Shown: piece by piece, positions 23,003 to 35,500 of the stretch | Layout: every line of letters starts with the position of its first letter | How positions within the stretch are numbered: position 1 is the stretch's first letter | Origin: Trebouxia sp. TZW2008 | Taxonomy: Eukaryota; Chlorophyta; Trebouxiophyceae; Trebouxiales; Trebouxiaceae | Length of the DNA: 64,000 bases | Direction: 5' to 3' | Assembly: GCA_002118135.1 (NCBI GenBank) | Contig: BDIU01000215.1 | Coordinates: 62,001-126,000 of the forward strand | The notes under the pieces: model-generated | What the model was told of the DNA's origin: nothing | Database searches by the model: none | What the model saw: the letters and a program-made list of their open reading frames with translations, nothing else | Translations under genes and position numbers: made by a program

Positions 23003-24277
23003 TTTGGCGGACTACCCGCCATAAGAAGCTAGGGTCGTTCTATGCGATCGGACCATCTAGGAACATTGCGCACACTTGCTCGCGACCGCGGCCAAGCTCA
23101 CAAGTGCGCACAGTCGCTGGCGAAGGTAGTGCCTATGCAGAGTCGTACCGAGTAAATGCAAGAAAGCGCGGTCATATGCACGCGCTCCAAACCCCGTGTG
23201 CAAGCAAGGCTCATGGTTGTCGCAGTACACACGTCTTCAATAGACCGCAGGCACTGCGCCAAGTTGAGAGCGTACGACTCGTCAACATTGTAGCCTTTGG
23301 CATGCAGGCTGAGTAATTTACTCATTCGAATTCGGATCAGCGAAAAGGCAGAAGAAGATCAGCGAGTCGGATTCTGCTGCCAAAGCATCAAACACATCCG
23401 TTGCAAGCCCTGCATTGCAACTGCAACTGCAAACTGCATGCCCAGCCTCTGGTGCATGCAGCATTTTGAGAAGGACTAGGAAGCGCGGATCGCCAAGCAT
23501 TTGTCACAAAGTCTGTTTGATGTTTGATGTTTTACAATATTGTGCAGCAATGAGTTTAGCAGATAGGCACATGGTGAACATTGCAAGCTTAATTCACGAT
23601 CAGAGCCTTGCATCAACACGCCAACAGTCACGATGCACATGCTTGTCAAAGTCCAACTTGGGAACTTGCACTGCGTTGAACTCCCCCAGTGAACACAACT
23701 CTCTGATTTCACTATTTTGGCTGCATCCCATGGCCATGCCTAACAATCCTTGCTGCCATGCATATGAAGCTGTTACAATGTCTACAGTTACTTTCTACTG
23801 TACTGGTAGAAAGAAAGAAATGAAAAAGTAAAGTCTGCTGTATAGCATTGGGTGTCGCGATGACATTGCTGTATATCCTAAGACCTTGCCACATACTCTC
23901 ATCACAAGCCGTTCACACAACATGCCTAAGGCAATCTATGTACATCCTGCTGAAGTCGGCATGCTGCATACAAATCTGTGACATATGGCAGTCACGTCAA
24001 GCCTACCTACAAACTCAGTTCCTCTGATTGTCCAGCTTTGCCTGTACAGATTACACACGAGACTGAAACCAGGCTATCAAGACCAACTTGGCAAGCGATC
24101 ATGTTTCAATGGGGAGTCCCATAATACTAAAAAGCACCTGATTTGTATACAAGTTCTGATGCCAGGTACAGCTCAACTCTTGCGCAACATAAATGTACAC
24201 ATGGGCAGCAAAAGAGACAAAGTTGCTATGAACAAACTGTTCACTTCAACAGACCGTAGGGTTGAAGAAGAGTCATC
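23003..24277. other. CpG-rich patch, then PTOX 3' flank
   Basis: 23.0-23.3 kb continues the CpG-rich patch (e.g. GACCGCGGCCAAGC) with no defended gene. 23.3-24.28 kb is AT-richer and lies downstream of the PTOX stop. No domain, RNA gene or repeat array is evident. Confidence 0.45.
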
Positions 24278-27200
24278 TCATAGATGCGAGCTCTTGTTGT
24301 CAAGCTTCTGCTCGTCCATGCTAGCTGGCTCGTTCTCTTTCTTGCCGTCGATGGGCTTGACTGGCGAGTCATGCAGCTCCTTCAGTGACTGGACTATAGT
24401 ACTGTCTGCGCATGCTGTCATGGTCTTCACATGCTCGCCCTCGTCATCTCGGACATTGACAAAGACGTCATACAAGGTACTGCACAGCACACAATGCCAG
24501 AGTCAGTGCATGCATCATACACAGACTTGACAAACTTACCAAATTTGCAGCAGCTGCACTATAGTAATGCATGCACATGCTGTCAAGGTCTTCACATGCT
24601 CGCCCTCATCGTCTCTGACATTGACGAACACATCATACAAGGTACTGCACAGCACACCATACTAAGGTCAGGAAGCATAAGGAGACGACGCAGCAGCCGT
24701 GTTGTGGCGCTTTTTGCACAAGCTTTTGTGGTCTGCGCACGTTCTCTTCCATTGTCTCTAGCACTGAAAAGGACATGGTACAAGGTACTGCAGCGCACAC
24801 AAGTCCAGATTATGAGAATTTTCATACACACATAGGGACAGAATTCTCAAGCAATTACACCATGAAAGTGATAGCACATGCTGTCATGGTCTTCACATGC
24901 TCGCCCTCATCGTCTTGGACATTGACAAAGACGTCATACAAGGTACTGCACAGCACACGACGTCAGCGTCAGAAAACATCTCACACAAACATACAAACTT
25001 TGCAGCTGTCATGGTCTTCAGATGCTTGCCCTCGTCATCTCTGACATTAACAAAAACGTCATACAAGGTACTGCAGAGCACACAATGCCAGGGTCAGAAA
25101 ACATCCCATAAACAGGCGTAAACAGATTTTCAGCTGCGGCACTACAGTACTGTCTGCACCTACTGTGCTGGTCTTCACATGCTCGCCCTCATTGTCTCGG
25201 ACATTCACACAGACGTCAGACAAGGTACTGCACAGCACACAATGCCAGGGTCAGAAAACATCCCATAAACAGGCGTAACCATATTTGCAGCAGCAGCACT
25301 ACAGCACCATCTGCACATACTGTGCTGGTCTTTACAAGGTTGCCTTCTTTTCATTCTGACATTGACACACATGTGTCAGACAAGGCACTGCAGAGCATAC
25401 ATCACTATGTTCAGGAACGATCACACAGAGATACATACTTTCCTAGGAACTACTCAATAGGATGCCAGGTCATGACGCATACATCATAAGTTGGTGAATG
25501 GGAAATGATGAATTATGAAATGCATACTTGAAGTCATGGTAAGTTGCACATCAGATGACATCATCGCAGCATGGCATCATAAAATCAAGGTGACATAAAT
25601 ATGAATGCTTACTTGCAGGGCGGTCTCCTGGGCATCTCCTTTTTGGTTGTCATGAAAGAGTCAAACATGTACAGGTCCCCGCCTCTGTAGTACTCCAAAG
25701 CACACACTGGTGGCGGCAAGCTCTTCAACAGGTCCTCATTTGTGTCTGTGAACACCTTGTATGTGTCTGAGGCGTGATGCTGCAAGACACAAGGGGAACA
25801 AGTCAAGTGATGCATGCCAAGTTCAGGAGCTGATTTTTTTCATGCTGCCTCTGTAGTACTCCAAAGCACATACTGGTAGCCGCAAACTCTTCAGCAGGTC
25901 CTTTGTGTCTGTGAACACCTTGTAAGTATCTGAGGCATGATGCTGCAATACACAAGAAAAATAAGTCAGACACAACACGTGGCATTCACAGTGCTTGATC
26001 ATTCAATGCTTCTTCGATGCATCAAAGCACAAAATGGTGGAGTCAAAGTCTTCAGCAAGTTCGCACATGTATTTCTGAACAGTACGTACACGTCTGATGC
26101 ATGATGCTGCAGTGCACAAGAAACCTACATCATGCACAATACATGGCATTCACAGTGCTTGATCATTTGATGCTTCATTGATGCTTCAAAGCACAAAGTG
26201 GTGAAGTCTTCAGCAAGTTTGCACATGTGTTTGTAAACAGTACGTACACGTCTGATGTGTGATGCTGCCGTGCACAATAAACATATAAGTCAAAGTTGCA
26301 TTTGCAGTTTGGTAAGCAAGGATGAGCTGCTCAGCTGAACATACTCTACATCCAGTTATTCACCATATTCTTATTTTGGATGATTGATACTCCAAAACAC
26401 TATTGGTGCATTTCATGTATTGGCGTTGACGTGTTGCATGTTCAACAATTTGCACTGCACCTTGGTGACTCACATTCACAAACACCATGTATTGCATAAT
26501 ATGTATTGCATATTAAGTACTACATAAGGCGATTCACTATAAAAGACACGTACCATTTTGAGTGATACCAACACGTGAAATATGAGCACATAGGGGTACA
26601 AGATTGCAGAACTGATAGCGGTGGCTTCCTTGTAAAGATTGTGAGACCGTTATCAACTCACTTTGCGTTACTGAGTCTCGACTAACTCAGAGACACATGC
26701 CATCTTAAAGGCAAATATATAATACATTGTGAGCACCCAGCAGCGAAAAGCTGCATACATGAAAGGCGTCAATTCAGTGCACAGCGCACAAAGCGTGTTG
26801 CATAAATTTGAGCGTAAATGAATTGGCTCACCTCAACTAATTCTGAGAACACGTACGCCATCCTAGGCGCAAATGTGTAGAACAATATGAGCACCCAGAA
26901 GTAGAAGATTGCAGAGTGTTGAGCTAGGAATCTGTCCCACCACAGTTGATCTCCACCTAAAGACTCCATGATTTGCAGGTGATGCAGTTCATTCCACTCT
27001 TCAGCAAAATGGACCTGCAGACATGTCGCCCAATCATCTTTTGGAGACTGGTGTGTCTAACGAGCAGTACATGCAAGAAGCCAAGCATGAGAGGATGCGA
27101 TGTCAACCCTGAGGACACCGGAAAGCGCCATATGCAAAGAAGTGTGATGCACAAAGAACAAGGGGAATCCCGCTTTTCCAGTCGCTTGCAACAGCAGCAA

Positions 27201-30200
27201 CCAACACATGCAATAAGAGCAAAGACATATCAAGGTCATGGCTCCTGACAGTCTTACTGAAGAACAAGCAGTACCTGCAAGGAAGACAAAGACGAGCAGA
27301 TGCTGTAGTCCTCCTAGTCTCATGCAAATGCAGCAAGCATTACGTGCAAGAGAGCCGAGGAAGAAGACTCACCCTCCTGAGCTCTGCTCCTGCTCGCCTC
27401 CAATCTAAGGACTCGTACAAGTGCAGCAGGGACAAAGAAACAAGCTGTTCATGTCAAAAGCCAGAAACAAGGAACAAACCTTACCCTCCTAGGCTGTGCT
27501 CTTGCTAATCGAAGGACTCATACAAGAGGAGCATGAAAGCTTTTTATGCAAGAAGCTTCACGGAACGACAGAAAGACTCACCCTCCTGAGCTCTGCTCCT
27601 GCTCGCCACCATCCTAGGGATTCGTACAAGTGCAGCATGGAGATGTAGGCAAAGTAAGGCATCCTTGCAACAACCTCAAGCACCCAAAACCTGCAATGCA
27701 GGTGTCAGTTGTCAACAATGACATGACAGCTGAGCTGCATAAGGTGCATGGACCGCCCACATGATATATTGCAGCATGGATATATAGGCAAAGTATGGCA
27801 TCCTTGCAACAACCTCAAGCCTTCTAGAACCTGCAGTGCAGAAGCAATTGTGGGCTGAAATAGAGATTGTCTTGCATTGTGTGTGTGACAGATGCAGAGA
27901 ATTGTCCAAGCAGCACGTGCATGGAGGTGTTGGCAAAGTAAGGCATTTGTGCCACAATCCTGAGCACTTCAAAGCTGCAGCACAGGTCACTGACAAGTCA
28001 GGCATACGCAAGTGGAAAGTTAAGTGCACTTAACACAGGCATACTAGAACACAGCATCAGAACAATGCAAAGACTAGAGCACAAGCTGTGCACGGTATAC
28101 GCTGTTGCAGATGCACATGTGGCTTGAACCTTTTGATCAGGAGGTCCAAAAAAATCCACACTCTGACGCATTCAAAAATGCACCACCTGCAAATCTGATG
28201 CAGCTCCAGAAGCACATGGATCAGCAAAGAAAATGACATTACAGCACATGAACAAAAGGTACCATTGCAAGCTCACCTTTGAATGGGTCTATTCTTGTAC
28301 AGGATGTCCAAAGAGAAGCACAGGAAGTTATATGTCCATCTGATTGGCCAAGGAGCGCTCACATCGCCTTCTTTTGACTTCCTCTGATGCTCATATGCAA
28401 TGACGTCCTCGTTTCTCAGCCTGAGCTTGCGCAACGCCGACCGTACCTGCACACACTCACAGACTATCTCAGGATGATTGTGCATTAGGCCAAAACACAT
28501 TGCCTGCCTCTGAACTCCTCCGAAGGCGTTTATGCAGTGGCGTCCTCACTCCTCAGCCTGAGCTCACGCAGCGCAGACTGTACCTGCACACACTCACAGA
28601 CTATCCCACTGGTCTTTCTCACTTGGCCACGGAGCATTCACATCTCCTTTTGATTTCTCTGATGTTGATAGACAATGACATCTTCAATCCTATGCCTGAG
28701 CTTACATAACCCTTACATAATCCAGAGCGCACCTGCACGTATGCACAGGTTGTTGTATGCACCCTGACGGTTTCTATACAAACAAGCAACGAATTAGGTG
28801 AATTCCTAAGCAGACTTTTGCATTCACATTCTGTCAGTACAATGACTTTGATGCTGGAAGCAAGAAGCTTTCTGCAATTGCTTCTACACAAAATCTTGAA
28901 AAGCCTATGTTCGGGGCTTCTGATGCAGTATTGCAGTCTTGTGTCAACTCTCCGCTGCTATCAGTGACTGCTGCTATCAATAGTAATTGTTTCAGGTCAT
29001 GGTTGCATGGCCCTATCACAGAGTCCTGACATACTGTCTGATCTCATACCTCATTACAGTCTTTGATCAATTCTCTGCTACGATCAGGCATCGGGCATCT
29101 CTTGAGGAGTGAGCTTCAACAAGCTCATGAACCATGGACTGTGTATTGCTGCTACACCTCATTGGAGTCTTGGATCACTTGTCCTTTGCTCTACATGACC
29201 TCATGAAGCATAGACCCTCAAGGCAGGGATCGTTCTCTCTTGCTATAGGTCAGCTCATGGACCCTCAATGCAGGCATTGTTTCCTGTTGCCATACCTCAT
29301 TACAGTCTTGTGTCAACTCTCCGCTGCTATCAGTAACCTCATCAGGCATCGCTTGAGGCGTGAGCTTCTCCAACAGTGGAGTCTGCTCCAATTTCTCATC
29401 CAGTGTTGCTAGGGCTTGTACACTCTTATGCTGCAGGGAACCCCATATCTGCAACAAACCAAATCTGTCAATATTGTTGCCAAAGAACCAGCAACGTCCG
29501 ACAGACTGATGCCAATTTTGTAGCACTGACACTACGCATGGTCATAGGTAAGCACACGCTGACTAGCAGGCAGTCAAGCAGGTGATGCATGCATTCGCAG
29601 CCTCAAAAATGAAATGGCTTGTGTCAAGGCTCAGTGGAAAGCAAAAGCCTGACTCACCGTGTCAAGGCTCAGTGGAAAGCAAAAGCATGACTCACCCGCT
29701 CAACGAAGTTTCTTGGAGGGTTGACAGCAGATATGGACTGGTACTCATTGAACCTGAAAGACCGCCGCAACTGCTTGAACTCTCGTGCAAAGTTGTCTCC
29801 ACCCTGTACAGCAGCAAACAACAGCTGTCATACAATGTCATGTATCAATTGCATGTCTGGCATGAGAGCATTAACGCACATAGCACTGTGCCTGGTGCAT
29901 GTCATGCCATTGCCTGTTGCTGTTTGCCGAGAAAATGTTGCAGCGCACCATGCTTTCTGAAGGCTCAATGAGTGTGCAAAACACCAGCACAGGAAACCAG
30001 CTTTACAAGTGCTGAAATATGCAATCACAATTAGGCTCACCTGCAGATAGCTTCAAATCTACATCACTTGATTTGACAATTGCTGAGGCATGACTTGAGT
30101 CACAGGACATCAACAAACACAATCAGGCTGAATTATGATAGCAAGCCGGCAATGAAACCTATTGGGCAGCTGTGATATGCACCAAGTAGGTCTGCTGAAG

Positions 30201-31132
30201 TGTCTGCAAACAGCAAGCCAAGCATGGGATTCGCCAAGGCAAAGGAAGTCTCGAGTGAATCATCTGTGTGTTGGCTGATTGAAAGCACACAAAAACCATT
30301 GACAATGAAAGTTACCAAGGCAAAGCAGTTCTTGGGTGAGTCATCTGTGTGTCGCCTGGTTGAAGGCAAGCAGGAAACATTGACAATGAAACTTACCAAA
30401 GCAAAAAAGTTCTTGGGCACCTCTCCTGTGCTGCCCTGGTACAGACGCCCTACTCCTGACCGGAAGCCGTAGTCACAGCACATGGCCTGCACATGCACCT
30501 CATGACTGATCATACATGACTCACATCATGCTGAAGTGCATGTTGCAACCTCAAATACTAAGTTAGATGAGCTGCAGTTGCCAATACGTGCGATGACTTG
30601 TCTGCTGGTTGCTGCTGTCACCAGCAAAGCACAACCTTGTCTGCTGCTGAAACGCATGTTGCCTTTCACACGATGCAGCAGCTGCATATGGTCTGCTGCT
30701 GCTGCTATCACCAATAACGGCTTTGTCTACTGCTTGGCACTGCCATAGATAACAGACAAGCTCATCTGATGCTGAAGTGCATGTCGCCTTTCACATGATG
30801 GGGCGCTGCATATGAGCTGCTGCTTCTGCTATCAGAGGTCTTTGTCTTCTGCTTGATGCTGCCACATACAATGCAAAAACTGGTCTGATGCTGAGGTACA
30901 TCTTGCAGATCAAGATCATGCCTCCGTGAAGGTGAACTGCAGCTGCCAATGCTACAACAGCTTCCTCTGGTGTGTGCTGCTGCTATCAGCAAGCATGCTG
31001 CGTCAACTTGGAGAGGATGGCTGCTGGTGCTGGTGCTGTTTCTGCTGCTGCTGCTGCTGCCGCCGCTGCTGCAGCAGTTGCCAACGGTGCTGCTGCTGCC
31101 GAGTTGGCTGCTGTTGCTGCTGGTATTGCAGG

Positions 31133-31173
<41 letters not shown>

Positions 31174-32120
31174 ATGATGGTACTGCTATAGTTCTGAACA
31201 TAAGTGTAGTTGCTGCTGCAGCAGATGCCGTACATAATGGCGGCAGCTGCTGATCCTGCTACCTCCTTCAAGACTGTCATCACTGGCATTACCTGTGTAA
31301 CCTCTCCATCTGGGCTGACAAACACATCACATGCACCCAGATTGCCCTCGTCGTCCTGCCCTCCCTCGTAAGGGCTGCCATTGTTTTTGCCCCTGCTGTT
31401 GGGGTTGCTGTCGCCCGCATCCTTGAAGGGCACCCTGCACAGCAGCAAAGCTCATGTGAGCTCTCAACTTGTACCTGCTTGGATTGCCATTTTGCTGCCT
31501 ATTGAACTTCTGTATCTTGTGTTTTCCTTTGTTTGGTCACTAAGGTAGCAACCTTAACATCTTGGCAGGCCCATTTGGAATTATACAACAAAACATGAAC
31601 CTCAAGGGCAACGAGATGAACTAACGACCAGACCAGGACTTGAGAAGACATTGCTGGCTAGGATCTGAAACAATAGAGCAAGTCTAGCACGGTATGCAGA
31701 AGCTGAGCGCCAAGTCAAGGTGAGTTCTCATTTTGTGGCTCACGTTTTGGGCTTTGTCTGCTGCGCCTGAGCTTGTGACGCCGTCAGCCGGCGGGTGCGA
31801 CCTTGAACGCGGAGTGACCTGCAGTGATGTATCTCGTAAGTGCAGTCATACTAAAAAAAGAACCCCAACCAGATAGTGCCTTGCTGCCTCCAACAGGGCA
31901 TGCCCGACATTGTTGGATGCGCGATCAGGCCACACTGCGTTGTCGCAAAGCAGCAGGCAAAGAGACGCCCCGACCAGCGTTACGACACCGGAGCAAGTCT
32001 GGGACTATGACAACGATACGCTTTCACAAATCGAGGAAAACAAATGTACCTAGGACGCTGCAAGCTCAGATGCGCCGTGCGGGTATGTCCAAGACCATTT
32101 GCACCACAGATGCTGAGCAT
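24278..32120 (-). CDS. PTOX: Plastid terminal oxidase (alternative oxidase family)
   Basis: Di-iron plastoquinol oxidase that reduces O2 to water at thylakoids (carotenoid desaturation, chlororespiration). Ten exons, phase-consistent, 450 codons: 32050-32120, 31293-31434, 30397-30486, 29696-29803, 29338-29448, 28277-28446, 27582-27690, 26832-27014, 25613-25779, 24278-24479. Landmarks: [14 protein letters not shown] (algal PTOX N-region); [20 protein letters not shown] and [10 protein letters not shown] (first Glu ligand); [20 protein letters not shown] (E...ExxH); [25 protein letters not shown] (PTOX signature); [18 protein letters not shown] (final ExxH). Exon 1 ([15 protein letters not shown]...) is a basic, Ser/Leu/Thr-containing stretch consistent with a transit peptide; it is the least certain part, chosen because its phase-2 donor joins exon 2. 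The hydrophilic C-tail ends NKSSHL. Most introns contain exon copies. Confidence 0.92.
24585..25390 (-). repeat. Tandem copies of the PTOX last exon (ExxH motif)
   Basis: Upstream of the exon ending at 24479, its first ~60 bp plus acceptor recurs with splice edges near 24646, 24792, 24947, 25073, 25231 and 25387. Most copies read YDVFVN(V)-x-DDEG-x-H or close variants (RDDEGEH, QDDEGEH, RDDEGKH, RDNEGEH). The 24735-24792 copy is more diverged, and the 25387 copy is decayed. Each has a pyrimidine/AG acceptor. None shows the full charged tail of the terminal exon. Confidence 0.85.
25840..26275 (-). repeat. Decayed copies of PTOX exon 25613-25779
   Basis: Three copies of the 5' half of this exon ([13 protein letters not shown]... 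to CALEYY) with its acceptor end near 25947, 26115 and 26275. Stops and indels accumulate with distance. The GGDLYMFD half is not copied. Confidence 0.8.
27340..27990 (-). repeat. Copies of both ends of PTOX exon 27582-27690
   Basis: On the downstream side (27365-27425, 27480-27535) the 3' part of the exon with its donor ([17 protein letters not shown]) is repeated. On the upstream side (27770-27840, 27905-27985) the 5' part with acceptor ([14 protein letters not shown]) is repeated. The single complete copy lies between. Confidence 0.8.
28500..28745 (-). repeat. Decayed copies of PTOX exon 28277-28446 5' end
   Basis: Two blocks (about 28535-28580 and 28675-28735) repeat the acceptor and [26 protein letters not shown] start of the exon with substitutions and insertions. 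The rest of the exon is not copied, apart from a trace of the WPIRW block near 28620. Confidence 0.75.
28900..29337 (-). repeat. Repeats downstream of PTOX exon 29338-29448
   Basis: Blocks around 28920-28985, 29055-29110 and 29290-29350 share CTTGTGTCAACTCTCCGCTG and CTATCAGTAAC-like sequence, i.e. the donor end of the exon plus intron, in decayed tandem copies. Confidence 0.6.
30225..30396 (-). repeat. Decayed copies of PTOX exon 30397-30486 3' end
   Basis: Two copies (about 30230-30300 and 30305-30390) repeat the GTGCCCAAGAACTTTTTTGC donor side: in plus-strand view CCAAGGCAAAG(C/G)A..TCTTGGGTGA. They retain GT-like donors. Confidence 0.65.
31030..31172. repeat. CTG/CAG trinucleotide repeat in PTOX intron
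   Basis: A near-continuous run of CTG (about 12 perfect units at 31133-31170) with degenerate flanks in the second PTOX intron. The Ala/Cys/Leu-rich frames seen there are artefacts of the repeat. Confidence 0.85.
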
Positions 32121-32580
32121 CGCTGTCTGCAAGTTCGGTCACTTTGATGTGCTCGATGACAGTGTCCCTCGTTCCGACACGTCAATCGAGCCCAGAAATG
32201 TCACGATGTAACTAATTAAAGCGTACGTCGAGCGAGCCAAGTTGATCAACGCGTCTAGACCAGCGCTGCAGTGAGGTCTTGTCCGTTGCTCACTTGCAGA
32301 CCATCGGCATAGAAGTTATGCATCTTCTTCATGAGTCATCTTCCTCACCGTATGTCTTCTTCACTCTTCCCAGTTTGAAGCTTGTTTCCTGACTTGCGCT
32401 TCACAGCGAGCTTGTTAGAGTAGCTCTCTCGTGGCACACGGTCTCCGCTGCTTGTTTCTGAGCACAGCGAGATTTGTCTCATTGGAATGCTTGCGCAGCC
32501 TCTGGCTGCGTGAGCAGGCTTTGCTAAGATCCTTCCCACCTTAAGTCAAACCGTCTTGCGTCTGGTCGGGGAGACGCGGG
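32121..32580. promoter_or_regulatory. Bidirectional promoter region (PTOX / CCCH gene)
   Basis: Start codons of PTOX (-) and the CCCH gene (+) are 460 bp apart. The interval and 31.75-32.1 kb are CpG-richer than gene interiors (e.g. GGTCGGGGAGACGCGGG just before 32581). A shared promoter is inferred; no core element is assigned. Confidence 0.6.
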
Positions 32581-35500
32581 ATGGCAGATGAGAATGAGGT
32601 TAGGCAAAGGAAGCTCATTTGCGCTCGATGCAACCAGGAAATCGTACACTCAGACGACTATATCGTCAGTCGATGCAATGAGCAGGAGTGCGGCCTTGTG
32701 GACATACACTGTCATTCGGAGTACGTCCAGTTGCCATCTGTTATGCACCTATGCTGGTGGCCGAGATGTTTGACGTGCAGCTCCCGTGTTCTTCCCAGCC
32801 ACAAGCTCTATTTGTGCCTACAGGTGTATAGAAACTTTTCTACAGAAACAAAATCTGCTAAAGGGTTCTACCCAGACTGCAGCACAGGGAAAGCGGCAGG
32901 TGTGCATTTGCTTGTGTCTGCCAGCAGACACAATGCCAGCAGAATGACTGTTGCTGTAGACCCCTCTTTGTTGCCTGATCACAGAGGGATGTCAGCAGTG
33001 TTGATACCAGTGACACAGCAAAGGTATTTCAAGAGGCAGTGTTGCATCTGTGCAGGACAAGTTGACACATGCACCGCACTCTGCCCTCAAGGATCATCAT
33101 TGCCCAAGGGAGGGTTGCAATGGTAGGGTTGTCAGCACAGACAGGGTCATACAGACAAAGCGAAAGGCACGGCTTCGAGCTGTGCTGAAGGAGCAGCAAC
33201 AGGATCCATCAGCAATTCCTGTGCCTGCACCAAAGCTGTCAGGCAAAGCCAAAAAGAAGCACAAGGCGCCAGCTGCCTCTCAGGTGACTTTTGACATCAT
33301 CATGATGCTGCTATATGTTTCATTTAGACTGCTTCTAGGGACGTTTGTTGCATTGTACAAACCCAATAAGCCAATGAACAACATAAAGTGTTCACACCCA
33401 TCAGCTATTGGAGTGCTCACCTTGCGCTCTTTACAAAGTCAACATGTCTACTAATCAGGGGTACACAAGCATGCTCGCCATCACGCAGTTACAGGACAGC
33501 TTTTCAGCATGTTTGTTTCAAGTTGCCAGACGGGTGTGCGCATGCAGCGACGCTCTTCTGTGTCAAGGCCTGTTCTGTGCATATGGGCTTGGCCACACTG
33601 GCGTGAGCCTGACATCACACCCATGCAAGACATATTGCACTGCTTACTGCACCCTTGGTTTGCCAGCTGGCATGGCGAGACAAGAGTTGTGCCACACACA
33701 CACCCAGCCCATATGCTAGAACAAGTTGTGCTTATTACTACAATAACTACGCATGCTGAGCGGGAAGTATGCGATCAATGTAGGCCACTCCTGAAGGCTC
33801 AGCAGCAGCTCAGCCAGACTCAGCCCAGCGCCCTCACAAGGCCTCAGGTGGGCATGAGCATTTTGAATGATCATGTGCTGGCTTATAGCATCTACGTGTC
33901 TTTGTCTCACAAGGACTGGTCGTGTCTCTAATTGTGCATGCCATGGCCAATGGGTGTGGGGTATTTGCCCAGTGAGTATGCACTGCAGAGCGTTTTACAG
34001 TCCGTCATTGTACTGCTCATTCATGCTGAATGTGCAAGACTTCTGTGTGAATGCAAACACTTTGCATGACCATGTTGTTGACTGTAAAATCATACTTGTC
34101 CTTGAGTGGGCATGCCATTTCATGTTGGCGTGGATTACTTTCCCACATGTATGGTTCTGGACTGGTACTTACAGTTAACACCTGTGCTTTTGCTCATGCA
34201 TACTGCTTGTGCTGGTCTTGCAAGTCTCAGCTGGCACTGTGCAAGCTTGATAGCACATAGCAATGTGGTGCATGTGCATGCTGTCCCTCAGTATGCGTGC
34301 AAACCCACATGTGCTGCGAGACCACACCACAAGGTTGCCATAAGTAGTCAGTGCTTACGCCTTGTCTGCAGGCCTCAACTGCAAGACATGTTGCATGCGC
34401 TTTCCAGCATTTGCGTGTGGCAGTCATTGTGCAGTTTCCCAGGGTCATAACTGTAGTAACGTCTTTCTGCAGGGAAGTCTGAGCAATCAAAGGCACCCAA
34501 GGAGTCAGCTTTAACGTATGTCCCAAAGAAACTCAGAAAAGCTGACAGGAACCTAAATCAGTAAGCAGCCTAAATATCTGCAAGCAAGCTGTTCCAAGTT
34601 CAGTTGCATGAGCACCCCAAATAAAGCCGATTTCATGCATGACATTGAGGTTCACAAATGTACACCTTGAGCTGATGTGCACCTCTTCTTGAGCAGATCT
34701 GTACCTTTTTTTGTGCAGATGGGCATGACATTAGCGTGCAATATGTCCGGGTGCACCACGTCTGAAAGATCTTTGCAATTCAGGCATCAGAGACACAGCA
34801 ACCAATTTGTCCTTAGAATATGTATACTTTCTCTATATGTAGAGCATAGCCTGTATGAGTGTGTGCTAGCACAGTGTCAAAGTTGGCATTCTGCAATACA
34901 TTGTGAAAACTATATAGTCGACTTATCACTATCTCTGTGGATTTTAATCAACACATCTTTGATTTATGCAGATTTAACTCCCTTGCAACAGTACGTGAAG
35001 ACGATGAGGAGAGCACAACAGAAGTTGGATCTGTCATGCCTGACGAGGCTGAAGCTGGTCCGTCTCGGGAAGAGGTGGATGCTGCTATCAAACTGGTATG
35101 CTAGAATACTTCATCATGTATGATCATTCACATGCTTTTTAGTAAGTTTCTGTGTCCCAGCTAGATGCACCTAGGCTGCCTCCAAGCAGTTCTCTTTAAA
35201 CCCATGGTGCAAATGTACCCTCAAGTCTGCCTTTGCAGGCAACGCTCTTGGCCAGATGCTGATTTGCAAGCTGAAATGCAGGGCATTCTGCCAGATGACT
35301 ACTGGTCTGAATGGTGCAATGATTTCTTTGACAAGGGCAAGTGTCCCAGGGGCACGCACTGTTGCTTTGCACACAGTATGCAGCAGCTCAGGGTTGACAA
35401 AGCGATACAGAGGGGCAAATTAGATGCCGAGTTCAAGACCAACTTCTGTGCTAGTCAGTCTCTGCGGGGTGAGTGTTTCGACTGCTCTTGAATGCACTCT

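Noticed and set aside
30762..31448. 228-codon minus-strand frame with long Ser runs
   Set aside because: Only 31293-31434 is a PTOX exon; the rest is the CTG repeat read as poly-Ser across an intron.
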